Shown piece by piece: positions 46,781-60,190 of a stretch of DNA of 64,000 nt. Position 1 is the first letter of the stretch, and each line of letters opens with the position of its first letter. This stretch comes from Casuarius casuarius. Lineage: Eukaryota > Chordata > Aves > Casuariiformes > Casuariidae. The notes under the pieces were generated by a model. It saw only the letters and a program-made list of their open reading frames with translations, had not been told where the DNA came from and ran no database searches. The DNA is taken from contig PTFA01000009.1 in assembly GCA_003342895.1 (NCBI GenBank), positions 8,762,677-8,826,676 of the forward strand, in the 5' to 3' direction. The position numbers were made by a program, and so were the translations under genes.

Positions 46781-49700
46781 ATTTGTTTTGCTTGTTACCT
46801 TAGCAGGTAGTCTGACATCAGTCAGTAAACCTCTCAGCCTTTTAAACAGAATTTAGTAGAAGTCATGCAGTTAAGACACAGTACCCCCAAAGGTTTGTTT
46901 CCCATAATCTGTCTCATTCCACTAATCTGGGCCTAAATGCAGGAGAGCATGTGAATATTAGTATAAATTTAAATCTATATCCTCACCACAAGACTTTAAC
47001 AGATTACCAATAATCATGAGTCTATCAGGACAGATTGTTTGCCTGTATGTTGTTGTACTTTCTTCTGTTATTCCTTCTGTGTGCTAAAGGACACTTGCTC
47101 TGTAAGACCTCCACCTTCACTGAATGTTACTTAAAGTTCAGTACTGCTTATGTTTTATAATGCCCACAAGAATGCCTTAGCTTTAATGGATAAGCTAAGA
47201 GGCACCCATCTACAGTTTATGTTCTTAAAGTTTTAAACCTACATATAAAATGTGCAGAATTTTGTTTATTTCCTTTCACGTGATTTTGCTTGCCTTGGGG
47301 CTTGTTCCTGTATGAGTCTATAAGTAACCATAGAATTATAGCCCATTGTTTATGCAAGCAATAAAAGGGATCAAGAGAGATCATTTGTCATGTCAAAATA
47401 TAGGTTCTGCATTACAAACACAATTTCTTGAGATGGGACAATGCCACTTTAGCACAGGTCACTAGTATGTCTGCCTTCGAGCAGTCTGTTGCAATATATT
47501 ACACTTCTGTTTAGGGCGTGATTTCCTCAGACAAGCTACCATAAAGTAGCAATTGCAGGCTAGTTCAGTCCAACTGTTTTTAGTAGCCATTAAAATTAAG
47601 AGACTTACAGACTTTATTTTAATGTGGGAAATGTTTATTGATATTATGTCAAACTAAAAGGTTGACTTGTCACATTTTCTTCTAACACTCATTTTTCATT
47701 TTACTGTTTTGTTTATTTAGTTGTACTACTTTGTGTAGAGTTGGGACTCGCTTCTTATGTTATTTTTGCTGCCAGATAACTACTTCAGAATACAGAATGA
47801 TCACACAGTATTTGTCAGCTGTATTGTAGGATCACAATGGCAATTAACACTTCTTTTTAAGCATATATTTTTCTTTACTTGAAATGTGCAGAATAAAAAC
47901 AGCGGTAGGTAAACTTAAGACAGACCTAAGACAGGAGCAGCAGTCATGGAAATCTCAGACTTTCTAAAAGCTCATTAAAATGCTGTATCCTTTTTTCTTC
48001 ACCAGGGAGAGGCAAAACATAGTGCAATATCAAAACTGAATATGGTTCAAAGTCCATGAGTTCCAAGTACACTATCTGCCAGTTTGTTACTATAGGCATC
48101 TTCTCCCAGTTTGATTACTGGCATTGAAATTACTTTGTGCTTGGGTAGCATCTGGCATGAATAACATCTCTGAAAATGAACCTTTCTTTTAAGGAATTTC
48201 AATCTATTTTAAAAAGCACATATCTCCAAAGTTGGCTTGAGTTTCTCAGTTCACTGCATCTGCATAGTGACTTTGCATGTCCAGTAATGTCACTGAAGTC
48301 ATATTATGCTCCTTCCCTGGACAGGTTTAACATTAAGCGGGCAAAATACTTATTGCCATTGATTACAGCTTTTTTAGTATTTCATGAGAAACAAAATGTG
48401 GGGAAAAAATCTGTAACTGATAATAAACTCCCAACCCAATTATTAAAATATAATTTCAAAATATGTATTTCTTGAACTGGGAATAGGTCATCCGTTGGTA
48501 AATCTGTTGCGATCATGAATTTTTTCTTAAAAGAAAATTTGATTTTGCCAATCTGATTGAATTAAATATTCAAAATTAATTTCAGCTGCAGGAAACTAAG
48601 TTTTAGATATATTTCTTGGCATGTCACTCTACTTGTACTGAGCATATAGGTCATCATTCACCAAAGCGACAAAAACTGTATTTGGCTTCACGCGCAGTGA
48701 AAGCCTAATTTAGCATGTGGACAGCTAATGGGTCTATGCTGAAAGGCTGAGAAATACAATTACCTGCAAATTATATAGGAGGTGATGAGCTCACAGATAA
48801 TTTAATCAGAGCTGATGGTGACTTATGGTGATCAGATAGGACAGCTGACTTGTGTGGTTTTTTTTTTTTTTTTTTTTTTAAAGACGGCATTGGCAGAAAA
48901 TTTTCAAAAAATTTTCCAGTGTTTTAGTTTTAGGGATAGAGGACAAATTCAAATGGAAGACCTGTCACAGTTTTGTGCAGAAAAGGATGGAAAACAACAG
49001 AAAAGAGGGAAGAGAATAGATGTGAATGGAATGGAGAACCTTAGATTTCCATGTGGACATCAGTACTTATCTTGAAAAGAAGAAAGCAGAAGTTCTAGTC
49101 CAAAAGGCTGTTTGATTATTGTTTGCTAGACCAACCTGTGAGGTACTTCAGAGATATCTGGGTGGCAAAGGGAGTTCAGTATTCATAAATGCAAAGTCAG
49201 GCAGGGGAGGGAAACATTGACTTTGTATGGCTTAGATGGTGCATAGGTAGGAAGCCTACCTGGACACCTTAGCTCAGTGAAAACCTCTTCTCAGGGCACA
49301 ATTATGATTTGCACGTTCAGCAACCTGCAGTGCAGTGACAATCAGTATCCCAATGTCTTTTACGTAAAACCATCTAGAATAGTAGGCAGTGCTAGTTACC
49401 ATATATCAACAAATATATTGAAGAATTACAGATAATTCTGGGCATGAGAATAAGAAACCTTCTACTGAAAGATGTTTAATATATTATGTGGAAACTTACA
49501 AAAGACTGACTGGTGTGAAAAGGATCTTTCTGGTGGAATCTTACTTTTCCATAATTTTTGGAGGCCTTTTGGAAATCCGAATATGCTATGTTCAGGGGGT
49601 TCCCCTTTGTTCACGTGTTGCTTGACCTTCTTGTAGTGTGTTGGTGTTTCTGAGGATTAGCAGAATTTCTCGCTGTAGCAACCAAGCTGACTCCTAACAG

Positions 49701-50240
49701 ACCGTCCGTATTTATCCACTTGCTCAGTTATCTTATTTGTTATGATAGATGTTACCATCTTACTAGAGAGGAAACTCAAGCTCACCAGTCAGTCTGGATC
49801 CCCTCAAGACCTCTTTGTGAGAGGGAGTATCCTGGCAATTGGGCAGTCCTCTGAGACGGTGACTCCTTGTCATGAGAGTTTGCGCCGGGTGAAAAGGCAC
49901 AAAATGGTTAACTGTACAGTACTGAACTGCAACAACGGCTATTTTGGAAGAGCCAGCCAGCTGCATGTTTCATGGCTTTCTGACTTCCAAGGAGGTGAAT
50001 TCTGGGAGGTTTCTGGTGCCTCACAGGATTAGATAGGCCCTGGATCTGATCTAAATTAGTAAATTCTGTAGACCAATTAGAGGAAAAGAAAAGATGAAAG
50101 TCCAATATGAATGTCAGTTTAAAAGAAATTCCTTGTTAAGGATAAGGAAATACAACATTATCTGTATTTGTGCATTTCTCTATTTTCCTGCTTTTGAGCT
50201 TCTGTAAAGATTTTTTCCTCCTTTTTTGTGTTGTTTTCAG
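46781..50240. other. Noncoding stretch
   Basis: No supported gene. A T run lies at 48858-48880. The segment at about 48500-48840 is a candidate conserved element (see findings). The frame at 49742-50032 (plus) is opposed by an open minus frame and has no domain. TCACGTGA at 47276-47283 is a perfect palindromic M-box/E-box word. Confidence 0.55.
48858..48880. repeat. T(23) homopolymer
   Basis: Twenty-three consecutive T residues followed by AAAGACGG. On the minus strand this is an A run, but no retrotransposed body was recognised beside it. Confidence 0.9.
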
Positions 50241-50355
50241 AATTTCAAGAAAAAATACAACTTTTCTCATATTCCTCTTCCTCTTGTTAACTACAAAAAC
50301 CCCTCAACAGCTCTCTTTAAAGAGCTGCTGCTGTTGTGTCTGTACATGAGGCACA
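50241..50355 (+). other. Candidate internal exon, 115 bases
   Basis: The acceptor is very good: a tract of T and C from about 50205 to 50237 ending TGTTTTCAG at 50240. The donor CACA followed by GTAAGC begins at 50356. The first frame is open throughout, beginning NFKKKYNFSH and continuing past LVNYKNPSTA; no family is recognised. The frame needed to follow directly from the 41071-41141 exon hits a TGA just before the donor, so the two do not join directly. Coding status is unknown. Confidence 0.25.
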
Positions 50356-53300
50356 GTAAGCTTAGTTGGGATTACGTTCTTCTCCAGTCTATTCACTTTA
50401 GAGCTCTTTCCCTTGGGAAGCTTAGCCTCAGGCTTTTATGACACTGTTACAGTACTACATGATATAAGGAGAATTTTTCCCCCTAACATTAATCCAGTTG
50501 TAATGATAGAGAAACCTGTTTTAATGTTCGCAGCAGTGCCTCATCTCTTGGAGGTACTGGAGCTCGCTGGCTCCCTTTCCATCTGCACTTGAATCCTCCG
50601 CACTTCTGTGTCTGTACAACCCCCCTGAAACTGGACCTGCTGTGCAGTCTGGGCAGCCCACAGCCTTCCTCCAGCTGATACAGTTTAATCTGTTAGTTTC
50701 ACGTGAGTCTTCTGTTGTCTTCATCCTCCAATTCTCTGCTGGCAGAATGCTGTAACATATTAAACAATAACTTCTGTCCGTTCTCAGCCCTCCTTCACCT
50801 TCCCCCTTGAAAATAATAAATTAAGTCCATTAGATGTTAACTTCACTTATGCTACAGTATCTTCATATAACAAAGAAAACAATGGAGAATTTTCTATATT
50901 AAAAAGTATAGGTGATATCAAATTATTTGTAGGGACATTTTCCTTAGCTTTTTCATAAAATATTTGATGTTTTAAAAAGTACATAGGCAGGAGACATTTC
51001 GTTAAAAATCAGTGTTTTCAAATACAACAGATATTTTTAGAGTGCCCCTGAAAACAGAACTGTTGCTATTTATATGACCAGGCAGTGTGCAGTGGCTGTA
51101 CTGTTCTCAAGTGCACTGTATCAGAAATATTGTGCTGAAATTGTTGGCAGTTACATCAGTGCAACTTAGAAACAACTCCAAAAATTACTGTAGATACTTT
51201 AGTTTTGCACTGGTGCAAGTGGAATGAAAAATCTGTCCCTGGAAGGCTTTGATATTTGAAATGGGCACTCGGTGAATATTGAGTACGTGATAAAATTCTG
51301 CGTTGTGTCAGAATGCTTTGGGCTTCAGTGCATTCAGGTGAGCTATCGCCTGATGCCAGCGGTGTATCCAAACAGAAGAATATTTTTCTCAGACCATTGA
51401 GACAGTAGCCTGATCCTAGGTCTTTTGGCAGAAATGCAGACATATCTATTCCCTTTCCATGATGCACAACAGTCTAAAATTTTAAAAGGAAAAAAGTAAT
51501 AATTACATGTTTCACTATAAGCAAAAGCCTTGAAGCGATATTTTTCGGGTTGGTTAGCAAAGTTAAAGTGCTGATTTAATCCTTCCTGGCAAGCCTTCAA
51601 AATCACTAAAAGGACTTATATGCCTTCTAAAAATTATTTTTCTTCCAAACTTTGTAGGCAACTGAACAATCTCAGTTTCTGCTTGAAGATATCTTGAAAA
51701 GGGCTCTTTATTGGTTCAGCTCCCCATTGAAATTGATGCAACTTTTACTGATTGTTTAGCAAGAGGAGATTTTAAGGTAAAGCTTAAGCCAAGCTGTTGT
51801 TAACAGTTCAGCTGTATTGCACAGAAACGCGCTATAAAATTGAACAGCAAACCGTACTGAGGCATCCTGCAGTTTTATGGCATATAACATGAAATCTCAG
51901 TACTTCATGGACAAGTTAATCTGTGGCCCCCGTTTTACTTCATAGCTCTCTTCTCTACTAGTTTCAAAAACCTGTCAATTCAACTCTTCTTTCGTGGCTG
52001 ATGCTGGAAAGAAGGGTTCACTGTCTCTTTGAAGCTGTTTCTCCTCCTTCCTGAAAGCTCACAGAACTAATGACCTTGGTATTTGAACGCAGAATTATGA
52101 AGCAATTATCTCAGTTATAATCTCAACAAAAATCAAGAGGTCTTCCTTTTGTAAATGGTACTTCTAGTGCCGACGTAGCTGAGAGTGAAGAACAAACTAT
52201 GGAATTCAAAACAGTATCAGGCCAAAGACGATCTTTCACTTTTACTTCATTCCACCCTCAGGAACTGCATAAACCTCAGAGAACCTTTAGGATTTGGAGG
52301 CCAGATTACTTTTAGTCTGGAACAAGGCCCTTGAAGTGACTTGCATTGATTATGATAGGAATTTGAGTCAGTCTTGTCCTCCATATTTTGTGTTATAACT
52401 ATTTCTCTGATTCTTGTATTCATGAAGATATGAACAGTGGGCAACTTGCAATGGAAAAGTATGTTTAATTAAAATAATCACTTTTGGCTTGAGATCAGTC
52501 TGGTTCCAGTAGCAGAGTTGCAAATGGAGGTTTGCAACTTGCAACTTACTGTTTTGTCACAGATGCTCAGTTTCAAATTCACTATTCACCCTTGTTCGCT
52601 GCGATTGGTTTGAAACCCGCTGCAATAGTCACTTGCTTCTGTGCGTGCAGAAGTGGGGTCAGTACTGCCCGTGAATGAGCTCAGGCTGGTGAATATGGTC
52701 GAGAGTCCGTGCCTTCAGTGATTGTAATACAAAACTGTGTTAAGAACTTTATCCTATTTTTTAAATATCATAAAAGAGATTTCTTCAATTGCTGCTGTTT
52801 GTGTTGGTAACTGGAAGAAGATAAGACTTGCTGGTAAGAACTGGACTTATTTCCTTCTTGTAATTTAAAGAATGTAGAGTTTTCTGTACCTCGAATGTTC
52901 TTGCTGAGTAGACATGCATAAATTCTGTCAATAAAAGTGGGGTTTTTTGGAACAATATTTTTTTGAACTAGTTGCCTTGGATTGAGTATTTTTTTTTCTA
53001 CCAGGACTAACGGTTGGGTTTGTTATTGTATCTTTTTAATAACTGAATCAAGGCAGATGCTATCATTACTCAGCAGTTCTGCCTCCTTCCCATAGATGGC
53101 GGCTCGGGTGTTCTGTCACTGCCCTTTAAGCAATAAATCTGGTACTATCAACAAGATGACCAAGAGCAGGAGAACAAAATAATCCCCCTTTCTAATGGTA
53201 TGCTCTGCACATGCAGTATTAACTGACAAAATTAAAATAAAACTGGCAATGAATTGTAATGCCATTTACCCTGAAGACAGCGTACTAGCATCACTTTCTG

Positions 53301-54935
53301 CCCTGAGTGAGCCGCATTAAATTATACGTGGGTGAGAGGTGGCACAATCTTTCTTGTCATACTCTGAGTATACAAAGCATAGAAAATAACACTTGAAGTA
53401 CAACTCAGTGTTTATGATGCTTTTAATGAAAAGATGTGGTATCAATTAAACAAATAAAAATTCCAGCCTAACATTTTTTTATTTAAAAGTACCAGTTGAA
53501 CTGGATATATGCCCAAGGCTTCCTAATGCTCAGTTTGCAAAACTTCGTCTCACTTGTTTACCATGGTTTTTAATTCTTCCTCGTGTTCCTCAAAGGAAAA
53601 GGTATGGAGATAGCCCCAGCGCACAGTAATAACTTTTTTTTCTTACATCTGAAGTGACTATAGGTAATTCATTCCGTTCAGTTATTTCCTGAAACATAAA
53701 TGCCTTTTTTTAAGGTCTGTAGAAAGCAATTATAAAGCTGGTAACTTTGAACTATTGAACTGCATGCCCCAGTGCTGTTGGCAATGCTAAAAATGGGGAT
53801 ATTAGATTAAATTTTTTCAAGCAGAAAGTTCTAATAACTTGAATAATAATATTCATTAACTTCTATTTACACCACTTTAATCTGAATACATATTGTGTGT
53901 TTGTTTTATTTTTTAATTCAGGAAACCATTAAAGCCTTAGCCAAATGCGTATTTCACAGTGTATGCTAATTCAGATTTGGTATAAATTATGGTTGAATTA
54001 TCAAAGGTGGCACGCTACTGCACAGCTTGATGGTTTTAATTTGAAGGGGTGGGGCGTTAAGTGCTACAGTAGTTTATTCCTATAGTGGATTAGCAATTAC
54101 AGTGCTATGCACAGTAACAGCACAAAAGCTAACACAGGTCCATCCGTGCTGAATTGAGCCTGTAAAACCTGGTGTGACAAGACACCCAAGGCTTGTTTGT
54201 GCTGCTGGGAGCTGTGTATGAGGAGACAACTGGCCTTTGAATGAGACCTGGAGATATTTTCCCTAGTTACTGAGTAAACTTGGTAGCCAAATACTAGCCA
54301 TGTTGATCGGAGAGCTCTGTGAGAAAAGGTGGCATTATTCTGAGGAGAGAGAGCATCAGTAGGACAATCTCTATAAAATGAGAATTGGAGATTTATTTCA
54401 GTGAAGTTCTGCTGAATTTCTCATGATGTCAAAGTTCATGACAGATCTGCTTTCCATTCAGCACAAAATGCTTGAATCTGTCGTAGAAAGAGTTAAAAAC
54501 TTCCTGACTGCCAAGGCTTTGGGCATGGTGCCTGTTAGGAAGCTCTCTGCTCAGGAGCTGATAACAGTGCAGGACTTGCACAAGTAAGACAAAAGACTTA
54601 AGTGCTCCTTTCTTGGCATCTTTTCAGAGATAACAGCAGGAAAGAACAGCACTGCTGATGTGAACAGAGATGAGGGTATTCGGAGCCTTCTCTATTAACA
54701 TAGTGCACAAGTTGTTGTGCACATATGTATACATATATATGTTAGAGCTGAGTGAAAAAACTGAGCACCGTGGTACTGAGATGCAGTCTTGTTCATGTTT
54801 TTTAATGGGTTTATTAGAACATAACTCATGCTTTTGCTTGGCTACCCAACACTAGAATTGTCATGGCTTAGGTTGTTCACAATACTGGAGATTCACGCAA
54901 GGTAAGTAAGTGAAGCTGCTTTTCATTGCCACTAC

Positions 54936-54941
<6 letters not shown>
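50356..54941. other. Noncoding stretch
   Basis: No supported gene. A GC-richer patch at 50520-50740 has open minus frames but no domain; it contains TCACGTGA at 50699-50706. A CTCF-like word is at 53089-53101. The segments at about 53040-53390 and 53930-54240 look like conserved regulatory DNA by eye. A strong donor word CAAG/GTAAGT at 54898-54906 has only stop-laden sequence upstream. Confidence 0.55.

Positions 54942-54992
<51 letters not shown>
54942..54992. repeat. Twin A tracts, A(25)-TTT-A(23)
   Basis: Two long A runs separated by three T residues. This could be the decayed tail of a retroposed sequence, but neither flank shows a recognisable body. Confidence 0.95.
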
Positions 54993-57517
54993 GGCTTTTC
55001 AAAGTCAGATCTTGCTATCAGTGCTGAAGAGTCATTGAAGAGTGGTGTCCCTTCTGTCTTAAAGGGGCTATGCATTCATCCCTTAGGGTGCATGAACAAG
55101 ATACTGTTCTACTAATTGCTAATAAAATGTATTTGGAAGTGTCATTAATAAGGCACCTGATTAATAACAGCATTGGAATATACTGTGATTTTTCCACTGT
55201 TTTGAATGTCAGTCTCCCCCCCCCAGCTTTAGCGAATGCTGCTGTGATTGCAGCTGTAGGCATTTCATTTGCTGGCTGCACTTGTTTTGGTTGTGCCTGG
55301 CTCATAGATCCCTTGTGCTCAAGGAGTGGCTTGAAGGGTTTCTTGGGACTGCAGATGATGCTGTTGTCCTGCTTACGCATCACAGGCTGTTTTCATCATC
55401 AGGATGGTTACACTGATAGAAGCAATTCTCTCTGATTTTGGCAGTGGCTTTTAAAGAAATATTTATCTAGAGCCTGGCTTGCTTTTCCCGATGCACACCT
55501 GATGATCTGGCCTACAGGCTAGGTCCCTTATTTCCTTTGTAGAACTTTTTCTTTGTGAAGAAGTACCTTTCTTTGGGAAACAATAGGTTTTGAACAGCTC
55601 TGCAGGTGTCGTTGGGTTTTTTTGCCCAATGCATACTGGAAAATAAGCAGCTATCTGGTTGCAGCTTGCTTACTTGCCTCTGTGCTTACAGACTTCCTTA
55701 ATTCAGACTCAATATAGAGCAAATTTTGTGTTTTACTCAAACTGTCTTTGGATTATCTGCCTGTTTTTATTTTTTAACATCATCCATTATCAGCTAGATG
55801 GTTAGCAGTAATAGAAATTGGGACAAAAGAGGAGAAATCATAGTCCTTGTGCTTCAAGCCCAAGGCTGCTCTGAGTAGCTTTGCTCAGCACAATGGTAGA
55901 AGCAGCAATTAGTTACCTGTGTACCTCTCTGGGAGACGATGCATCTCCCTGCGCGTAGCTAGAATATGATAGTCACAAGTAGTAAAGGAAGAAGGCTCTT
56001 GTGGCTTGTCGTAAGGACAGCCTGCTTCACAAACATTGTTCTTGTTTTGAATTGTAAGTAGAAAGATTATTTGATGGTGTGATTTTGAGATGTCTAAATT
56101 CTCACAGATTTGAGAGAGACCATCGGAGAAATTTTGTGCAGGACCAAAGTTGTGGGGAGGATACTCAGAGTAAAAAGCATAAAAGATATAATGAAGCAGA
56201 GGTTTGGTAATGGCCTCTTTCTCATGAAAGAATCGGCTAGCAGTGAATCTTTGTATTTCAATATGATACTTTCACTGTGCTGTGAAACAGTGGTTTACAG
56301 TAGTGAGTCTTGTACTGTAACTAGCTTTTTTTTTTTTTTTTTTCTTTAGAACTCCTATTCTATTAACTCCATACCCCTGTCTGAAATACTCTTTTTTCCT
56401 TGTTTTTTGTGATCGTGCTTTTATTTTCAGTGTCAAATTACCTATAAGCAGATGTGATTCGTTCTCATCCTAAAGACAGGTTGTATGATGGCTTCCTATT
56501 TGATTAGATCAAGGACCACTCAGATGGAAGCAATCTCAGCTAAAACCACTCAGTGAATAATAGAAGGTACTTTCCGTTTATTCTCCAAGTTTGTTGGCCC
56601 TTTTGAGGGAAATGATCCTGGTATGAAAAGAGCTGGGAGACCACATATTAATTCCAGCTTTTTAGGAGCTCTTGGTTGTGATTTTTGACTCCTAGCAAGA
56701 TAATGATGGGAGAACCAGTGATGAAGTGGAAGGAAGACATGACAGTTTGGGTGCATGTTAGTTACTGCTCGGGTCCGTGTATTCCAGGAGAAGTAGTGCT
56801 ATAAGAGAAAACGGTAGTGGAGCAATAGAGGAAACTGAGGTGCCACTGTAATGGATTTGTAGATTAAAATACATTGAAGAAAAGCAGCTGCTAATGGCCT
56901 CTTTAATACTCCCTGAAGATGGAGTTTGTGTCCCAATTTGGCAGAAATTATCATCTAAGGAAAACTGTATTGGCTGTGATGTGATATTGTACTAAGAATC
57001 TTAGAAGATAAAATGAAGGATTTAAATATGTGACACTATTTTAGTTGCACAAGCATATTCATGAGTTTCTGTAGGACTGCTCTTTTGATGCAACTTTGAA
57101 GTTAACAGGTTGCTCCTGTGGAGTGAGGGCATTCAGAGCAGCATCCCGTAACGGTTCAGAGTAGACCGACCAGGTAATTTATATGCCCAGAACAGGCCTG
57201 GAAAGGAAATTGGCACAGACCTTAGTACAACCGTTGCGCAGTTTCTCTGTCCTATGGCTTGAAGACCTGGTTTCTAATGCTGTCAGCTGTGTCTCTTTCG
57301 TGAGCAGTATATTCATTTTCAAACAATGATAATACCATCTGTGCAATAAAATGAGAGCTTTGAGTTCAATGAGGAAAGAAAGAAAACAGAATCTGACCTA
57401 GAAAAGAGACATTGGAAATTAATGTCTGAAATAGCCTGTCAGAAAGGTGTTAAGGAGCTGGATAAAGAAATAATTATGTTCAAAAATCATATTTCTGATA
57501 ACTTGATTTTTACCAGT

Positions 57518-57534
57518 TTTACCAAATTGGTAAA
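57518..57534. repeat. Perfect palindrome, 8-base arms, 1-base centre
   Basis: TTTACCAA and TTGGTAAA flank a single A. A perfect 17-base palindrome is unusual in unique DNA, though AT-rich sequence makes it easier. Confidence 0.85.
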
Positions 57535-60121
57535 CTTTGGGTGTTGTTTTGGCTTGTGAATTTACACTACGGTGCAAACCCAGTTTAAATGTTATACAAT
57601 TGGACAATAGCTCCAATTCTGTGTTTAGACTTATTAAGCATTATGTTGCGTTTTTATACACTCTCATTGAATTTCATTCAAAAAAGTTTTCTTGTTTTTC
57701 TTCCCGAACTTTTGTAATAACACTATTCACAGCTACCTTTGTTATAACTACATACTGGTGTATTAAACTTCTAGTATTCAAATGTAAATAACACAAAGTA
57801 CTGCCTAAGCACTAATGACATTGTTTTGTATTCTTGAAGGTGGGGACATTATTGGAAGTAGATAGTGAAATAAATAATACAGAGGGCAGGCTCTGTCCTG
57901 CAGTTGGGCTACAAATTAGCTTATAAAATTCATTTAAGTTAGATAACTTCCATCTGGAAGGAATATGAAGATAAATGTGTGTAAATGCTTACTTTATTGA
58001 TGTGTATATATTAATAAGATACAATATAAACTGCAATCCCAACACCTCTTGCTTTCAAATTGATTGAATATCTGAAATCACAGCCAGGATCTTTTCAAGT
58101 TAGGATACTGTGGGGCCTTTTTCTAGGTAGGTTGATTATGTTTTTATTCCCATGCTCTGTATGTTTTCCAAGTTCCCAGCTCATTGCCTCTTGCCTTTCC
58201 TCATTCTGCCAATAGAGCGTGGTGATACACATGCCCAGATTTGAACCAGTTTTCCCTGGGAAATCATGCAGTGAATGACAGACCCACAACTATGCTTTCA
58301 TTCCTTCTTCCCATTACTTCAATATTAAATTCCTAAATACTTATATGAGTTTGAGTGACAAGTATTTAAGGGATATTTCTTCCATACATGCAAACATATC
58401 TTCCGTGTTGACTGCAGGATTTTAGTTTCACAGCAAGGATGGAAAAATCAGTCATCTAGACCAAAAATGTACATCAAGGATGTTGTATGCCCATGTAGCT
58501 CAACTGTACATTTGATTCCATATACTAGTGAGCCACTAAGTTTGAGGATTCAGGATTCAAGTCTTGGGCCTGAACTTGCCAAAGTCATGCTGTGTTCAGT
58601 TCTGGTGGCCTTCTGTCTTAGCTTTTTTGTACTTGATTTCACAATTTTGATGTACCTTTTCTTCAGTCTTTTAAGTTAGTTGCCAATGCTAAGATGATTT
58701 AGCTTTACTTCATTTCTAATATCAGGAACTGCTTGGAGAATAAAACAGGACGTGAGAATCATTCTGTCTTGAATCTGTATTAACATGTTCATAACCAAAT
58801 GATACCATACTTGTTTCATATCTCATTAAAACTGTGGTTGCACAATAAAGTTGCATGATAGTCTAGTAAGTAGCAGGGATGTCACTTAGCAAAATATTCT
58901 TGTAATAGCTCTTCACTTTCATCCCTATCTTGTTGAGAGCATCTGGCATTTCTGGTAGGGAGATGAGCAGGAGGGGAAGCTCAGCAGCATAAGCCAATAA
59001 TAGACTGGTTTTTTACGTAGATGGTAAACAAAGAGGTAATAATAATAAATTGTTTCAGGGAACAAAAGCTTCTAGTTTCTGAACTTCAGGTGACAAGCAA
59101 CTGTCCTTACAAGCAGCAGTATATTTTCCATTTTGAAAAAGCTGAATTAACATTATGCAGCTGTAAGTTTCACAGCCAAAAGATGCACCAGTTTCAATTG
59201 TTTTCTTAATGCACAATAGTATTTCTGCTGCTTTGTTTCGTGGTATTTATAAGTTCAATAGTGGTGTTGAGAAATGGTTTATCTATAGGAGGACTTCCAT
59301 AGATACAGGAGGTAGTGGTAAGAATAAGTGCTGTATTATATGCCTTCAACCACCAAGCCTTGGTTTTAGATGAAGGCCACTGTTCAACAAAGTTAGCTGA
59401 AGTAAAGCTTATGTTTTAGTTTGAATGATGTATTAGACCTTTACATATGCTTGAATACTTTACTACAGGTATTACATTTGTTTTGTACTGTGTAGCTCCA
59501 GTGATCTCAAGGCTGACCAAATATCTATGTTAAGTATATGTTTAAAACACGTTAAGCATGATCTTAAAGGTCTGCGAGGCAACAATATAGCGGTGAGCAA
59601 GGCATGCTGTGCTGTGGTTCATTGAGCTCTAATTGCTTCAAACTGTTATTGATCAGACAGAATAAGACTACTGTGGTTCTGTTAATAAATATCTGAGACT
59701 ATGGGTTCAGTTGTTAAACAAGCTCTTAAAATGATTCTTGTTAAGTTCAGATAGAGCAAAGGGTAAGAAAGGAGTTAGGCTGAAAATGACTTAGAGAACA
59801 GAGTAATTTCCAGGCACGGTGGGAAAAGCAAGAAGCATCTTGGGGAGCTAGGGGGGATGATGGTGGGAATTTGGTCTTTCCATGGGAATGTATCAGCATA
59901 GCTCCGCTGACTTTGTTGCTAAACTGATTTTCCATCGGTTACAGATAGAAATTTATCAGCACTTGCTGAAATAGTTCAGTTTGCTAAACCACTTTTTCCT
60001 GTTTCCCAAATTGATTATTTAGTTCTCTCTGTGTTGCTATAAATCACTCAAGGTCAAGTGTAACTTGATTTACCTTTGACAGTTCAGGTGTGTCGGGGAT
60101 ATACTTCCATATATTAAGCTT

Positions 60122-60190
60122 ATATTATTTCTTGGTATTATTTTTTCAATAACTATTATTTCTCGAATATTATTATTTCTTGAATAACTA
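60122..60190. repeat. Imperfect AT-rich minisatellite
   Basis: Four diverged copies of a unit close to ATTATTTCTTGAATAACT follow one another, with 14 to 21 bases per copy. The last two copies are the most alike. Confidence 0.7.

Noticed and set aside
49742..50032. Plus frame with a MVNCTVLNCNN stretch reminiscent of the start of THAP zinc fingers
   Set aside because: The Cys spacing and the following residues do not fit the THAP motif, and the rest of the domain is absent.
50521..50724. GC-richer patch with open minus-strand frames
   Set aside because: Three frames are partly open and none has paired splice signals or a recognised domain; kept only as background composition.
54545..54905. 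Donor-like words after GCACAA at 54583 and after CGCAAG at 54901
   Set aside because: Sequence upstream of each has stops in the frames tested and weak acceptors; isolated GTAAG words are frequent by chance.
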